Below, piece after piece: positions 11,701 through 26,700 of a stretch of 64,000 nt of DNA (the first letter of the stretch is position 1; every line of letters begins with the position of its first letter). The DNA lies in the NCBI RefSeq assembly GCF_001949145.1, contig NW_019091655.1, forward strand, positions 93,464 through 157,463. Direction: 5' to 3'. The DNA comes from Acanthaster planci. Taxonomy: Eukaryota; Echinodermata; Asteroidea; Valvatida; Acanthasteridae. The notes below the pieces were generated by a model that was not told where the DNA came from, made no database searches, and saw only the letters and a list, made by a program, of their open reading frames with translations. The translations under genes and the position numbers were made by a program.

Positions 11701-14700
11701 TTACGCTAACGCTTACCTTGGAAGGACACTGGAAACCTCTATGCGCGCATAGTAGTAAACACAACCATGCCAAGCACTACCATAAATCAGTTTAGCACAA
11801 CTTTTCTGTTAAGCGGCTCCATGAGATAGGGCCTTGATCATTAGTACAGGCCAACACCTCAAAATACTTAGACATTGTTACATTTGTTATGAGCCAGAGA
11901 CCTTTCTGATATTAGCCAGTTTTCCTTTCTTACTTGCCCATACGACAAAATGGAAAACAGTTTAAAGCCTGTTTCCCTTGTTGACTTTCGACATTTGTTG
12001 ACTTTTAGTTGCGTACCTGTGCAACTGATGGAATTTTGTCTGGAGTTAAGATGACTTTCCATTAATGAGCACATTTTGTTGTTGATCTAGTAGCTTGACT
12101 TCTCTGACGAATCCCCCACTGGGTCTGTTGTCTGTCTGCCTGAAGTGCATCGGGGTCCTGGCTAAACACCAGCCCAGACAGGTTTGCTAGATTTTGTTGC
12201 GCTTGAAACATTTTAGCCATTTTTGAGCTAATCCTTTTGAAATATCACTTAAACATCGATACCGTTTTTAATGTACACATGTATCGTACTTTCAGGTTTG
12301 GCAGAGTATACAGAAGTCTGGTTTCCTACCCCATACCGGCAATGTGTACAGTGATGCAGCAGAAGCAGTCAGGTACAAAAAAAAAATAACTCCATTACCT
12401 TTCTTTTATTTACAAACATTGACAGGTATTCTGTATGGGCAGCCAAAGTTTACAAAAGTTCTCCCTTGGTTGGCAACCAATTTTGCCTCAAACGGCTTTT
12501 TTTTTTGTTAATGACTTTGAAATGGGGGCTTTTTCATTTAATGTGTATTTAGCATTTAGGAATTTGCTGTAATCTTTTACTGTATTATTTGGTTTTGCAC
12601 TTAGGGCCAGCCATGGTTTTGCCAACCACAGTTGTTTCAGTTCCATCCCATTTATTGCCAATCTTACAAATTACCCACACAAGTTACATTTTCAAAAGGT
12701 AGTTTGTTAGCATCTAAGGTCACATCTCATATTCCGTTACCCTGCCCCCTTGTGGTATGGTTTAGTGGAGAGGGTATCTACCCAGCTGAATATGGCAAGC
12801 TGCTAGCCAGCCAGGAGCAACCCACGGGGGAGTATCCCGTCACCCTGGAGTTTCTCCGCCTCCTCAAGACACTCCTCCAGGTAGGCCAAGTCCTTATCAC
12901 TGCACCTCATACATATCCATGATCGAGAACCAAATTTTCATTGATCCATTCACCATTACGTGGCAGTAGCTATTTTTGCCATAGGGCAGGCATTCACATG
13001 AAGGTCTGGGCATGAATCTTATTTGGTGATGGACTAAAGTATTCTCATGGAATAGTGTGGTAGAACTGCTTCCTGGGTACAGTGTGAATACGCAAGCATC
13101 GATCGCCATAGCTGCTCTTGGAAAAATAGTGCTAAGCCTACATGTCGACGAGCACCTTTAGATAATGCCTGAATTTGTAATGGCAAACGGAAATACACGA
13201 GGTTCAGTGAAACAAATTGAATTTGTTTCATTTTGGGTGGATGGTTGAAGTTGAGGATGAAAAACTAATTTCATTTTAGTACGTACTTTGTCATTTTCAA
13301 AGAAAAGGGGGGGGGTTTAAAAATTGACAATTCAATCTGACACTCTACCATATTTGTGTAATGATGCCCTGCACAGCAATGTATTTAGGATCAATCAGCA
13401 GAACTTGGTGCTGCCTAGCATTTGAAGTATTCAGAACATCTTGGGTCGGGCTTTGTTACAGGTTTGTGACTGCAGTGTCGTCATATTTGCACAGCAGTTT
13501 TTGAAGTTGCATAACCCGCCATTTTGAACCCCCTTTATTGTTTTCATTGTGAAAAGTGTGGCAAGAAAATCAGATCATAAGAAGATGGTTTAAGGGCCGT
13601 CGATAAAAACACCGAGTTTTACTCACTTATCTTCCCAGAACTCATGTTCATACCTCTCGGAAGGGTGTGTTTCCATGGTACAATTACCAGTCTTTCAGTT
13701 TGCACTTTATCACTGTGCAGAACTTCCAAATTTAAATTGAATGAAGTTGCGTTCAGGGTCTGTGTACAACACACTGATCCCGTGTTTTTTTTTTGTTTTT
13801 TTTCATTTGTTTATCACGCATTCAGGGTCTGTGTACAAGCGATGTTGACGTTGCTACGTCCCAGGACCTGCTAGCGTGCGTAGTCTTTGTACAGCGAGAG
13901 ATATTCACAACTTTCCACAATTGGAGATACGCTCGCTTTGATGACAGGGAAGAAGTGGGTAGGTTGATATTTATGTCATTTACTATGCTCACAGACTGGC
14001 TGCCTGTGAAGGCACACAATGGTGTATTTCCACAGAAGATATATGTAGGAAATTGCATTTACTGCTTTATATAGTGATAAAAGGAGCATTCTTGTTAGTT
14101 ACAAGTCAGTTGAAAGTTCAAATTAAGGAATAAAGCCATTCTGTATAAAGCCATTCATTCTGTACCCAATGAGTTGTTTCACTAAAACAAAAAAGGCTGC
14201 CATCTTCATTGTTGTAAACTGTCACATGTTGTTGTTATTAATTAGTCTTATTGACTGATTTCTACCTTAGAATCATTTGAATCTATTCTCCTTTCAGCAA
14301 GTGCTTCAAGCATGTTAATGCTGTCTTGATTCACACAACTTGCAATTTAGTGTCTTGACGTTACTGTAAAATGGCCGGTACTTTTAAATCTGAATAAAAA
14401 TAAAGCGAAGACTCAGTGCAGCCCTCCATCCCCTTGCCCTCTCATTTCTGCTGTGTACAATTTCTTGTTTTATGTCCGCGCACATGACAGGCAAGTGCAG
14501 TCTGGACGTTTTCCACGTGGTGCTCCACGTTCTTCCAGCCATTAGCAGAACCCAAACAACCCAAGGTGCCTCTGACAAAGTCAAGAGGTAAGTCTCCAGG
14601 ATGATATTCAAGACAGATGCATTGGTTTTCTGATTTGTATAACTAGGTGAAAAACCTTTGTATTAGGAAAATATTTACTGAAAATACAAGAACTCATTAA

Positions 14701-17700
14701 TCTAAGGTATGATCGGCTGTATAGTCTCCACCATGAGTGTACGAATGGGCCTTTTTTTCCCAGCAATTAATGGGATATGCTTTTTCACAAGTTATGATTT
14801 GCATGATATGGGCTGAAACTGTTTTCTGCAAGTACTGATTGATAAATTATACAATTCTGTGAAATCGCTTATAGACAATGAAGATAATGATGATTACCTG
14901 TAAGGTGAGACATATGAGATGTCAACCATATCATGTGAAATGATCTTCTTGGTAATAAAGATTGGTAATGAATCTTTCCAGTTGACTTCTAATCTTACCA
15001 ATTGCCAGGGCCGGTCAGAACCTGTAAATTCATCCAACACTGAATTGCAGCCAGGATTTATTACATGGCCCGGCATGGCTGAAGCCAATTCATCAAGTTT
15101 CAGACATTCGTTTTCCTCTAATTCGAGAACTGTCTCCTGGGGTTCGGCATCACTTAGGCGGTTAATGTCTTTATGTCCTTGTCTGAGATTGGCAGCTTGC
15201 CAGATAAATTCAATGAACCATAGGGTCTTTCAGTTTTGTCAGTGACGTACTCAACGTAGAGCCAAATACTGAACACAGCTGTCCTCGGTGCAGTTGGAAT
15301 AGTGCATGTATTCTGCAAGGATTCAATGATGGTGTCATTTGATAAAGTTTTAACGGCTAAACTCCATGTACATGTAATATCCGTGGAAGAATAAGGTTAT
15401 GGATTTTCTCCTCTTACTTTTGCACAGCCTTTATAATCTCTTAATGGTACACTGGTGAAAATGTCCCTTCCAAACCATTGGTTGTCATCAAAACTGCACT
15501 TCTCAGAAGCCATTTTTTCCCCGTACTTGATGTCACCGCAAACCCTACCCATTTATACTCTCACCTTGCAAGGCTTCAAAGCATACTAAGCTTTTATATT
15601 CATTGTTTTACAGTTCACATCTGTACATTTTTATCCATGTTATCATCAGTACACATGCAGGACTTTTGAACTTTTCAGAATGAAATATATAATATGTTAG
15701 CTTAAATTTCAGTAACGACATTGATTAATTTTATGGGATTGCTTCAAGCATACATTTAATTTGGGGTTTTTGTGTTTTTTTATGTTCATCAGTGAAGTTG
15801 CTTGTTTACATTTCATTCAACCCATAGTGTAGTGTCAGTTCGTGAGACCTGCATCCATGGCTTTCTCTACACCCCAGCAGGTGAGGCATTGCTGTTTATC
15901 GTTGCCTCAGGCATTGACAACCTGGAACAGAGAATCATCGATCAAGGAAGGTCAGTTTCAAGGGAAAACATGTGCCTAGAAATGTAAACAGTCTGTAGTA
16001 TTGTGGCATTTTTGTTAATATTGAATTTGTATATTACAAGAAATATAGAATATCCAGGCGTTGAACTTATCCTTTTCATGAGTAGCCCTGTAGGCTAGAA
16101 GAGTGCAGCTTTGTACTATATTTTACTAGTCCGTACCTTTCGCTCGGCATACAGTGCAAAAAACTTTAAGTACAGTTTACAGAGGGCACTGTTGTACATA
16201 GACCCTGTATCAAACGTTACCTGAAGTGAATCGGTATATGACACATTTCAGTTGTGAAACCAGTTAAGGTTAGAAAGGTTGATAATGATGTGAAAGGGAA
16301 TAGTGTGCACATGTGTGGTACCCTGCCATGAGCGGTATTCTGTACTACGCCAAAGGCCCAGCAATCTGCTCCGTTCATGCAATCTTGGGAGGATTGTGCG
16401 TGCATGCTCATATTCTGGAAACACAAAGAAAATCATTCAGTTTGATTTACATGTATTTGGATCGGATATTTACTTGATACTGAAAGCATTACATGCATGC
16501 CTGCCAACAGTTCCGATTTTTAAGTTTTTAGAACTTAAAAAATTGGAAGGCTTCAATTTCCATAAAAGGGAAAAATAAATAAATGAAAAAGTGCTGACAA
16601 AAATTGCGTGGAGTGATTTTCACTTGATCCCTACACTGCACTAGTATTTTGAGCCCTGAATATCCCATGAACCCCAGATGTTTACCATGGAAAGAACATT
16701 TTTCCCCTATCTCAACCCCAGTTCCTTTGAAGGTGCCGCCGCCCGCCTGTCCCAGCTCATCAAGATGTCTCTCTCCATCCTCAACCGTCTGCTCCTCCTC
16801 AGGCCCCCCAGCCAACCCCCCTGCCCCCTGGAGCAGGCCCTGACCTCCCACACCACGGGCCTGCCCCACCAGCCCCACCTCATCGGCTTGGTGGCCGGCT
16901 ACATCTATCACCGTCATGACCCCCGCCTGCCTACGCTGGCCACGCTGCTACTCAAGAGGGTTGCCATGGTGAGAAATGCTTTACTTTATCTTTGCTCTAT
17001 CTTCTCTTCTGTCTTCATCGCAGTTCAAAAATTGTAACTATGAAATTATCTGCCCTAAGTGCACATAATGGCAGCTTTTTTTATTCATAGCTTCGTCTCC
17101 GTTGAATGCTTTGTCTCTAAAATAAATCCCCAAATGTAGGCCTAGAGTGTTCAAATTAAATAGAAATACTTCAATATTTGGCAAGGTTGCATGTAGTTCA
17201 GTGCCCCAGTGCAGTATTTGACATATTATTGAGCTAACAACTTCAAAGCCAGGAGGTTAAACATTAAGGCAAAGCCTGAGATAGGGGCAAAGCCGAGTAT
17301 CAGAAAACTCCAAAAGTCATAAGTGCAGAGGTCTGTTGAAACACAAAGGTGCATTGCCAAGAATTGTAGTGACATAATCACATTGCACAGACTCGATAAA
17401 GGACTCTGTTCTTACATAACTGCTTGCTGTACTGCATATGGAGTCCACATTCCACTACACTTCTGGAAGATGCCTGAGGTTATAAGAGCTCGGCAAGAGT
17501 TTGGAAATCTGACTTGACTAGAGTTAGTTCAGACACGCTATCAGTTGAATCCAAACTGTCCACTTTCCTGTCAGGTTGCGCCTATGTCCATTTTTGGCTG
17601 TCTTGGGAGTCAGGCAGCGGCCATAAGGGACATCTACCTGTCTCGTCTGCAGGCACACTCGGAGGTAATTTCATACGGAAGGGCTGTGTAGCACCGTGAT

Positions 17701-20700
17701 CAGAATATTGACAAAAATATATAATAACACATCAGTGCTCAGAAATACATGATTACCGAGCTTTCGGTAACTGAGTACCTTCTTTAGGGTAAGCAAATTC
17801 AGTTCGATGTAATTTTATTATTGATTCTTAATGAACATTTCTGATAACGAACCCAAGGATTTCTCAAAAGCAGCCTGGGCACCATAGCTTGCAAGCCTGA
17901 AGAAAGCTGTAAGGTGGAGACAGAATCAGTTACAGTTTTAGAGGTGGAAGAATATGCCAGAAGAATATTCTGGGTGAAAACCAATCCAAACCAGAGCTAC
18001 TGCAACCAACAATTTTTCACAAGTATGTGAAGAATATAATAGGCATATTGTGGTAGTTGCTTAGCAATACTTGCCTTCACTTAACGGTGTCAGGATGAAA
18101 GATTAAAGGTCGGCATCCTGGAACTCTTGACGGTTGCCGTGGAGACTCAGCCTGGACTGAGCGAACTCTTCCTGAATTTGGAGAAGGTCAAGCCGGCGTC
18201 CGCGGAGAGGCCAGAGAGTGAGAAGCCCACTGTGCCATCCAGCCCAAAGGTCAGTCGCAATGATGAATTCCGACCTTTCATCAAACAATTGGCGTCTTTT
18301 AGCACACAATACCCACAGCCTAGTAAAAGGTTTTGTCCTTTAAATCTTCACTGTAGTTTTGTTTCTCTGTCTTCCAGGTGGAGATTGGTAAAGTCAGCTG
18401 TCTGCATGCTGTGCTGGACACCATTGAAGAAGTCAAACAGGTATTCCCTGAGAGAGTGTACCTTTATTCAGCATTGATACTTGTATGCAGTGGTTGATCA
18501 AGCACTGGCTTGCTGTGCGCCGTCTCACATGCATGCCAATTTCCATGTAAGGAGATTGTTTACAACTATTCATGACAGGAGTACACAATAACATGGCTAG
18601 AGGGATCATTGAAAAAAGTGGAGTCAAAATGTTCGACAGAATCATCAGAAATGTATAATTTTTTAAACTTATTTTGAGTGTATGACTCAAAAGGTATTTA
18701 TGAAGTATGTGCTAAACCAGTCTTATATGTTTGGGCTAATTACATATTCTGTTACTAATTTCTGTTTTGTGTAACATTCAACAAACATGGTTGCTGTCGT
18801 GTTGGGAGCCTTTGACATCCATTTTTCATTGAAATATGTTTGTACATGTATAAAGTGTAAAGGCCTAAAATATGTTAGTTTTATGGTGAAACACATGATC
18901 AATTTGCAAAGGAGAGAATCGCACAACAAACTCTGCGTCGTTTGTGTAATTCCACATGACCACTGATTTGAATTTGGCCAGATTAATTTGTTTATTTGAA
19001 AAAAAGATATCAGTCAGTTGGGCCGTGCTAGCAGTCAATCCAGTTTTCGAAACAGTCTTCCATGGCAGTGAATTAGAGGGAACAGGTTATCTTCTGATGA
19101 CAAATTGATTTGTTTAGGATTGACCGACAGCACAGTGTCGATCATGATCATGTATGTACATTTACACCTATCACAGCCAACCTTTACATTGTTTGGCCTT
19201 TGTTTTAGGGTTCTACTCATTGTCCACCGGACCTTCACTGTGCTGCCCTGGGGTTCCTCCAGGCACTCTGGCTGGACTGTAGAGAGACTGCCCTCTCTGT
19301 GCTGCGCACCAGGTAGGGCTGTGTAATCTACCCAAAAAACACCATGGCTGATTTTGCAAAACCTGATCCCACCAGTCAGTGCAAAAGCTTTACATTACAC
19401 TTCAGATTTTTGGCACGGTTGTAGTCAAGTTGAAGTCGATTTTAATTTTGGACTTTTTGCCCTGTCTGACGTGTATTGTAACACTGTATACTCAGTGTTT
19501 CCCCCAATTGTTGTGGAAAAAACCACAAGGTACCAGGGTGGGATTCGAACCCACGACTTCCTGCTTACTAGTGCAGACGTCATAACCACTTGACCACCAA
19601 GCTTGCCGGTATCAGTTGGCTGGTTCGAGTCAGATGTAGCCGTGGGTACCGCGAACAGCTTTTTCCAAGGATGGATTTGCGTCGGGAGATGTCAATTTAA
19701 TGTTACATTTAAATTAAAATCTACTTGTTCCTTATGATATAGCGCCCTCTTACAGTTTGTTCATCTATAGGATCTGGGTGTTTCATGTGATATTGCCCCC
19801 TTTTGTGACAGACTTTATCATCCGTAGACTTTCCACATAATTATGTACCCCTGAGATATGTCATTCTACATAAGCACAGGATCAGGATGTATCACATGAT
19901 ATTGCTCCCGACAACATCTGAGTTGTTAATTTTCATTTCATTTTTTTAGACCTAAATTCTGGGATGATGTAGCTGCCCCTCTGTTTAAAGATCTTGAAGT
20001 TCCAGAGGGAGGAACACAGGTAGACTTGACTAGTGTAATGATGGCATTGTGTACCGTTGGTTTGTAGTGTATTTAAAAGTGTTATACAAGAATGCAGTTT
20101 TAGAGTATTGAAGCGTGATCTCATTTGAACCAGGAAGTGTAGTGTAAACAAATGAAGTATGCACACATATCGGTTCATACGCTGGTTCTCGCGCTAATGC
20201 CTTTTACACACATAATTGTGGGCATGACTTACTCACTTCGTTACACTATAGTTGATATGTTGAAGTATAATTGCGAACTATAATTTTACAAAATTTATAT
20301 CAGTGGGGTCCCTCTTGATGTTGAAATTGTTAGCATGTCTGAATAATACATTTTGTAATGTTCACCAACCTCTAGATATTTCTTAATAAATGGAATGAGG
20401 CCTGCTTTCATGATTATGTGTTGTTAACCACTGTGTTGAATCCGTTGGTGTTTCCAGGCAATCAGTTCTGAGATCAAAATCCGCGCCTACGCCTTCAGGA
20501 TTCTTGCACTGGAGTGTTACTACGTCTCAAGGTATACAGAAATAGTCATTTCTCAGAATTTGGCATGGCTGAAATCTGTCTCAAAGGCCAGAGTGCCTTT
20601 TGAACAGTCTTGATTTTCGTCAGGGCCCACTTTCAGGGCTCTCTGCTCAGATCTCCCGCAAAGAAAGTTTTGGCCAGTCCTTTAAGCACAGAGGGCATAG

Positions 20701-23700
20701 TTGTGAGATGTAGGCCTGTGCACAAAATACACAGAATTGGCAGTCACAGTAAGCATAGATTTTCCTGACACTGTTCTTGTTAGACTTCAACAACTTGTTT
20801 TGTGCACTTTTTGTGTTAGGTGCTCACAGAAATACCAATATTCCCACAATCTCCCAAATAAAATGCATTGCACACCTACATGTATGAAAAAAATATATAA
20901 AACCCTTACACACCAGATTTCAGATTGTCATTCGGTGGTGGTAGAACTTGAATATATTTGATTCAAAGTTCCAATTTGTTTTTTTTTTCCCAGTGAAAAT
21001 CTTCAGAAGGGTCTAAAAGCTGTTCTGAGGAAGCTGAAGCAAGAGGACAGATACTCACACTGGTCAAAGGTAAAGGTCAGAGTTGATTTTGGACAGCCTT
21101 AGGGAATAGAAACCTAACCTTATATTGGTATAAGAGACTTCTAAATGTTTGATTATTACCAATCTTGCAAATTTACCTGTGGCGTTAAACAGTCATTTTA
21201 GACGCTCTGTTTTCTCATGCTACAAACCCTGTCCGTTAACCGTTCAATCTCCATAGCTTCAGTGTTCTCTTTCAGCTTTGTGTCTTCTTGGTTATTCAAA
21301 AGAGAGAAAAAAATCCCAAAGCAGGTTTCCTTGAGTAGAGCTTCTAAAGCACCTGTGCAACTTCATTTTCCCAAGATATTTGATGCAGTGTTACTAGACA
21401 GAAACAAGGAGATCTGTCTTGGTCTCCCACTCCAGTTCACTGTGTTTCAGCCAGTGCAACAATATTGACTTTCTTACAGTAAGTGTCTGTTGCATGGTGA
21501 CACTCGAAACATGAATGTATCTCAATTATACTGGAAGAGTTGGCCCAGTTATGTATTATGCCTGTGTTGACCGTCTCCCCAGTGCGTCCATTCCCTGCTG
21601 GAGTCTGCGGCCGAGCAGCAGACAGACCTCGAGGAGTACCTGATCCGTCAGCACCAGCTGTTGGTGCTGGTGCAGGCCTGGCGTACGCTCCTGCTGGTAT
21701 CCACCTCAGCTAACGTAAGCCTGATACTCTTTCTTGAGTTAGCCATGGGGCCCTGATTCCTTGCGTCTGTCTGCCTTGAGCAGAAGCAACCCCTCATCGT
21801 TTGAAAAGAGCCATGTTGGTGGGAAGTATTTATTTTATTGGTAGCCATGAACGCAAACATTACGTGTGCATTTCACATTCGTATGTGAACCATCAAATGT
21901 GCGGTTCCCACCAAAGGATCCTACATTGCTAGGAAAAATGTGCCCTCTGTTGATCCAGCTCGGGGCTCATGGCAGAAATTATTAGGGTATTAGGGAAAAC
22001 CACCAACATAAGGCTGAATCACTCAGTTGATAGAGTGCCAACACAGTGCTCTGGTGGTCACGGGCCAAAATCCTGCTCCATTCAATTTCTTCATTCACCT
22101 TTTTAATATTTGATAGAGGCACATAATCAGTTTCCCTGTTTGGTTTTTTAACTTAATTTACAGCTTAGATAATTTTTGTACGAAGCAAATGTCAGCTGTG
22201 AAGCGGTTATACATAATGAGAATTTGTATGTCATTTTGAGCAGCAACCAGTTTTTGCAAACAAATAGTTCTTGCCCTAAGCAACTTTCTGTGCATAATCT
22301 TTTGTTGAAAAACAAGAAAACGTAGACACACGGTGGGAATGTATGTGCATAATGTTGTACATATTCTCAAAAATGAGTAATTTTGCGAGACAGCAGTATA
22401 TGGATGGCAAACATACCCCTGTGAAATACCTTCTGTTGCCATCCATGAGCCTCATATCTTGTCCTCATATCATATGCCTGTGTCAGGCAAGGCAACACCT
22501 TCCAAAGCTTCCAAAACTGTGTTGTTTGCTGCTTGGTCCTATTCTATCACATGGAGCCCTCTCGTGACAGAGCACAAATTTAAATGAAGTTGACCTCGCT
22601 TCTGAGGGCATGTGAACAACCTGCAAACCATTCTCAGACCTTACAGAGGCATGGAGACTGTGTTCTGAGGTTTTCCCCAAAGCAGCTGAACTTGCCGTCA
22701 GTAACTGACAATTCCCTTCCCTGTTATATTCTTGACACGCCCACACAAAGCCTGCACTAGTGTGTATGTTCTCCTCCACTCTCAGGGCAAAGCCGTGGAA
22801 TTGTCTGACACTAAGGTCCAGTCGGCCATCTTGTCCGATATTGCGGCTTCCATCGATAGCCTGGTTAGTATCTCTGAAAAGTTGAACTTTATTATGCTGT
22901 TGAGTTCACTGAAACATGCTATGAGGATGTTGATAGTATTAATGATATTGATTGGATTAAACCACCTGGTGAAATGTCTCTGTCAAGTCTGCTGTGTTAG
23001 GTCAGAAGAAACTGGACAAGTAAAGACCGATTCGGCGACCGCAGTGAGCCAGTTCAGTATTCCAACAGAGCATGATATGCCTGCAGTTCAAGAACACACA
23101 CGTAAATGTGGTGCTGGGCACAATAATGACATCTCCTCATATTTCTGTGCCTTGAAACTTGTAGGTTTGGGATAGATACAGACAATGATTGCATATAGTT
23201 GACTCAGTAACACAATTGAAAGGAGTGGTTCATGTGTAACATCACGTGTTTGCTTTGAAGACTTCACTTTTTTACTTCATGGCCGAAATTCTGCATATGT
23301 CATCCTGCAGTGTTTCATGTGTCCTGCATGGTTTGCAGAAACTTTGCATTCAAGAAGCCACACAAGTGTAATGCTTTGGGAAACCTCTAACATAAACCTC
23401 ATATTCACACTAGGAAATTTCCCCAAGTGTTCATCTTATGAATTATCTTTTGTACTGTTTTCCTTTCCAGTCCTGTCATCTTGACTCTGTCCTGAATCAG
23501 AAAGCCTGTTCCCTGCTGTCCAGTCTCTACATGTCACTCCTGACACACTGGACAAGGTAACGGCTTACTAAAATGTATCTCTGTCCAAGGAGATTGGACC
23601 CAAGTGCATACCATGCTGTTAGAGACTGATTACTCTTGACTTGTTCTTGTGTAAGAAGTGGCTGTCATCCACTCAACATTGTACCTTCTACAGTGTCCTC

Positions 23701-26700
23701 CGAGTGCCACATTTTGAATTTGGTTAGGACTGATAAATATTTGAAAGGAGCCCACTTGAGTACCTCCCAATTTTGAGTGCATTTAGTGCATTTCTTGGCA
23801 TGTTAGTTTTTCCCGGGAAAAAAATTTAGTGAGATGAAATATTCCAGAATGTGAATGTTGCACCCACCATTGTAAACTTTGTCGCCAGACGTCAAAACTT
23901 GGTGGCTACTTGTTGCACATGGTGAGAGACAAGCAAAACTTGGCAGAGTGCCAGGCTACTTTAATAGGTTGGAGAACACTGAAATACATTTAGAAGCTTT
24001 TGGTACTTAAATCTAGTAAGGTTAAACTGCAAACTCCTATTTTTGTGAGTTGAGATGCATATTTCAGTGTATCTGCTATATGCTATCAACCAACCAGTGA
24101 TCTTTATTAGTGTCTACCTTGTCCATTTATTTCTCTCTCACAGTCACAACAAATGGTTTGAATAATTGCCAGATATCTACATGAATGCACATTTTTGGTT
24201 GCATTCTCAGCAAATCTGTTCACATATTTGAGTGTGTGATTTTTCTTAAAGCTCTGAGGTTTTGTTAGGCTTCCTACCAAATCCCACAGAATCCAACGAC
24301 ATTGGAGCGTGAATCTGAATCCAATAGAATCCTTCAACTTGTTTATTCTTTTACTTGTGACAAGGAAGCATTCCATAGATTAAACAAAGTGAGCCATATT
24401 GCAGCAACAGTGTCACATTTTTTGGCCACCCTTTGATACACGAAGGGGAGATTTTGTGTCGGTCACTGAATAGGTTGATAAATTAGTCCAATAAAAGTAG
24501 GCCATTGAAAGTCATGCTGCCATCTTCTTTAATTCTGGTCCAGCACCCAGGTCAGTCAGTGGAAGCACGTAGACATTCTGGTTGACGTGCTGGAGAGAAT
24601 CACCGACTCAGACTCACCAGGACTTGGCAACGCTGCCACAGCCATCATGGCCGCTCTCACTACGTTACTCAAGCAACGCACCAGCAAGCAAGGTAGCACT
24701 TGTATATCAATTCTTTTTCCATAGTACTGGTTGTTCAAAATCACCCAAATTGCTTTATTCCCTAGCCATTACCAAACTCTTTGCAACATCAGTCAAACAT
24801 ATTTTTTGCTAAACTGTAGATTTTTGTAAAATTTCTTCAACCACTATAGGTGTTAATGTTGAGTTCAAACATGAAGCACTTCTCACTGAAATGCCAATTT
24901 AAACCAATGTCACAATGAATGTGTCTGACTAGTGGAAATCTCTGGAGTTACAGTGGAGACACATTTACTAATGACGAGAAATGTTTGTCTGGCAAGAATT
25001 TCATTGTTAAATGAGTTCTTGGAAGTGAATTTTACTTAAGGTTGTGTGCGCCTATTGTACTCACTACCTTATTACTCTACAACGAACTTGTCCCAGACAT
25101 GGCACTTTTTTGGCCCGAAATGCCGACTTCTTAAAATGACAAGATAACAAAACCGTAGTCCTTTACAAAATTGGACTTTACAAATACCGACCCCCAATGG
25201 TTATTTGTTCAACATTTGTGTGACATTTCTTTTCACATTTCTGCCTTTTTGAAACTGGGAGAGAGTGTGCCTGGGTGATATGTACTGCCCTGCCAGGCTG
25301 TGACCCACACTGGCTTGACGTCTCCACAAACACTGTACCTCTACAGATCGGTTTGAGCCTCTTCGTGTGCAAACCCAATTGTAATTACTCAAGCATGAGG
25401 CTGAGTAAAGACTTCATCCACTTCTGCATACAGAAGTTGCCGAGTCATGTTTAAATGCCCTCCCTTAGGAGAGGAGTATAGAAAAACCTGGAGTGTCAGC
25501 ATGCCATCTGATGGAAAGTGGTTAAGGAGTGACGTGATTTGCAGTTTCGTAAACATTGGCTGTTTCCCCATGGTCACATTCATGTGATCGCTGTCATGCT
25601 TTGTGCACTTCGGTTTTCATTTGCAGCCCTCCATGTGGAAACGATGGAAACTCTCCTTCCGATCATATGCCTGGCACTGCAACAGAGCAGCCAGTTCTAC
25701 CTCAAGTCCCAGGGTGACATCAATAAGTCCCTTCCTTCTATCAAGGGGTCTGCTCAGGGGTTTGTCAGTGGGAGGAGTCAGGAGTATGGCCAGGGAACTG
25801 TCACAGGGTCTGTCGGTGGCAGTGGTCTGACCGCTGACAATTTAGCTTTACCAGGTGGCCAGGGGAGGGTGGCAGGAACTAGGTCCACAAATGGACTGGA
25901 GACAAGAGACAAGGAACGTGCCAGTATGCCAGCTGTTTCCAAATATTCGGTAAGAACAGTTAACATCATAAGAACAGTTAACATCAACCTTATTGGGAAG
26001 GTTTAATCCACGAAACTTTTAAAATTACCAGGAAGTTCACCAGAATGATTTTACGGGATATAGTATTGGGGACAATATAGCAGGGCATTACTTCAACATG
26101 GAGCACCTCATAGCTCTGATAAGGGGGTGTGGAAATTCAAGAACTGAGAACTTGCCTTGGTTTCATTCACCATGGAAGATTGTGGCAGATTCAGGAAGGT
26201 CTTTGGGGAAAATACTTTGAGAGCTAGGACTTTGTTTTCTTGTAATATTTGCTTGTTCATTTTTATATGTGTTTGACTTCATTTGTGGATGATGATACAA
26301 TTCTGCATGTCTGCGATGAATTGTACAGATTTTCAATACGGTGATCTTGACCTTTGTTTTGAAATGATCAGAAGAGTAAAAGATGTGGGTTTTTTGCTCA
26401 TTCTGTTGAAAATTTATTCACATGCAATTAGCATTACTCATGTACAAACCAGAGCAGGCACACCATGTGTTTATCTTCTCTGACTTTTGTGGATAGGCCA
26501 CCTTGTGCCATCCGCAGGTCATGGAGAGGTTCATAAATAGGTAACTAGATACGTAGGGCATTTGCAAAGGATTATCCAATTCTGCTCCCAACGTAAAAAC
26601 AAAAAGTACCCGAAGTAACTAGAGACAGTCCCGCCATGAATAAGCAGTGATTTAGTTCTTTCTTTATGAATTGAAACAGATGCCAACTATCGCTGCGTAT

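Noticed and set aside
19530-19615. Functional tRNA gene
   Set aside because: A and B boxes present but acceptor arms do not pair; SINE or pseudogene.
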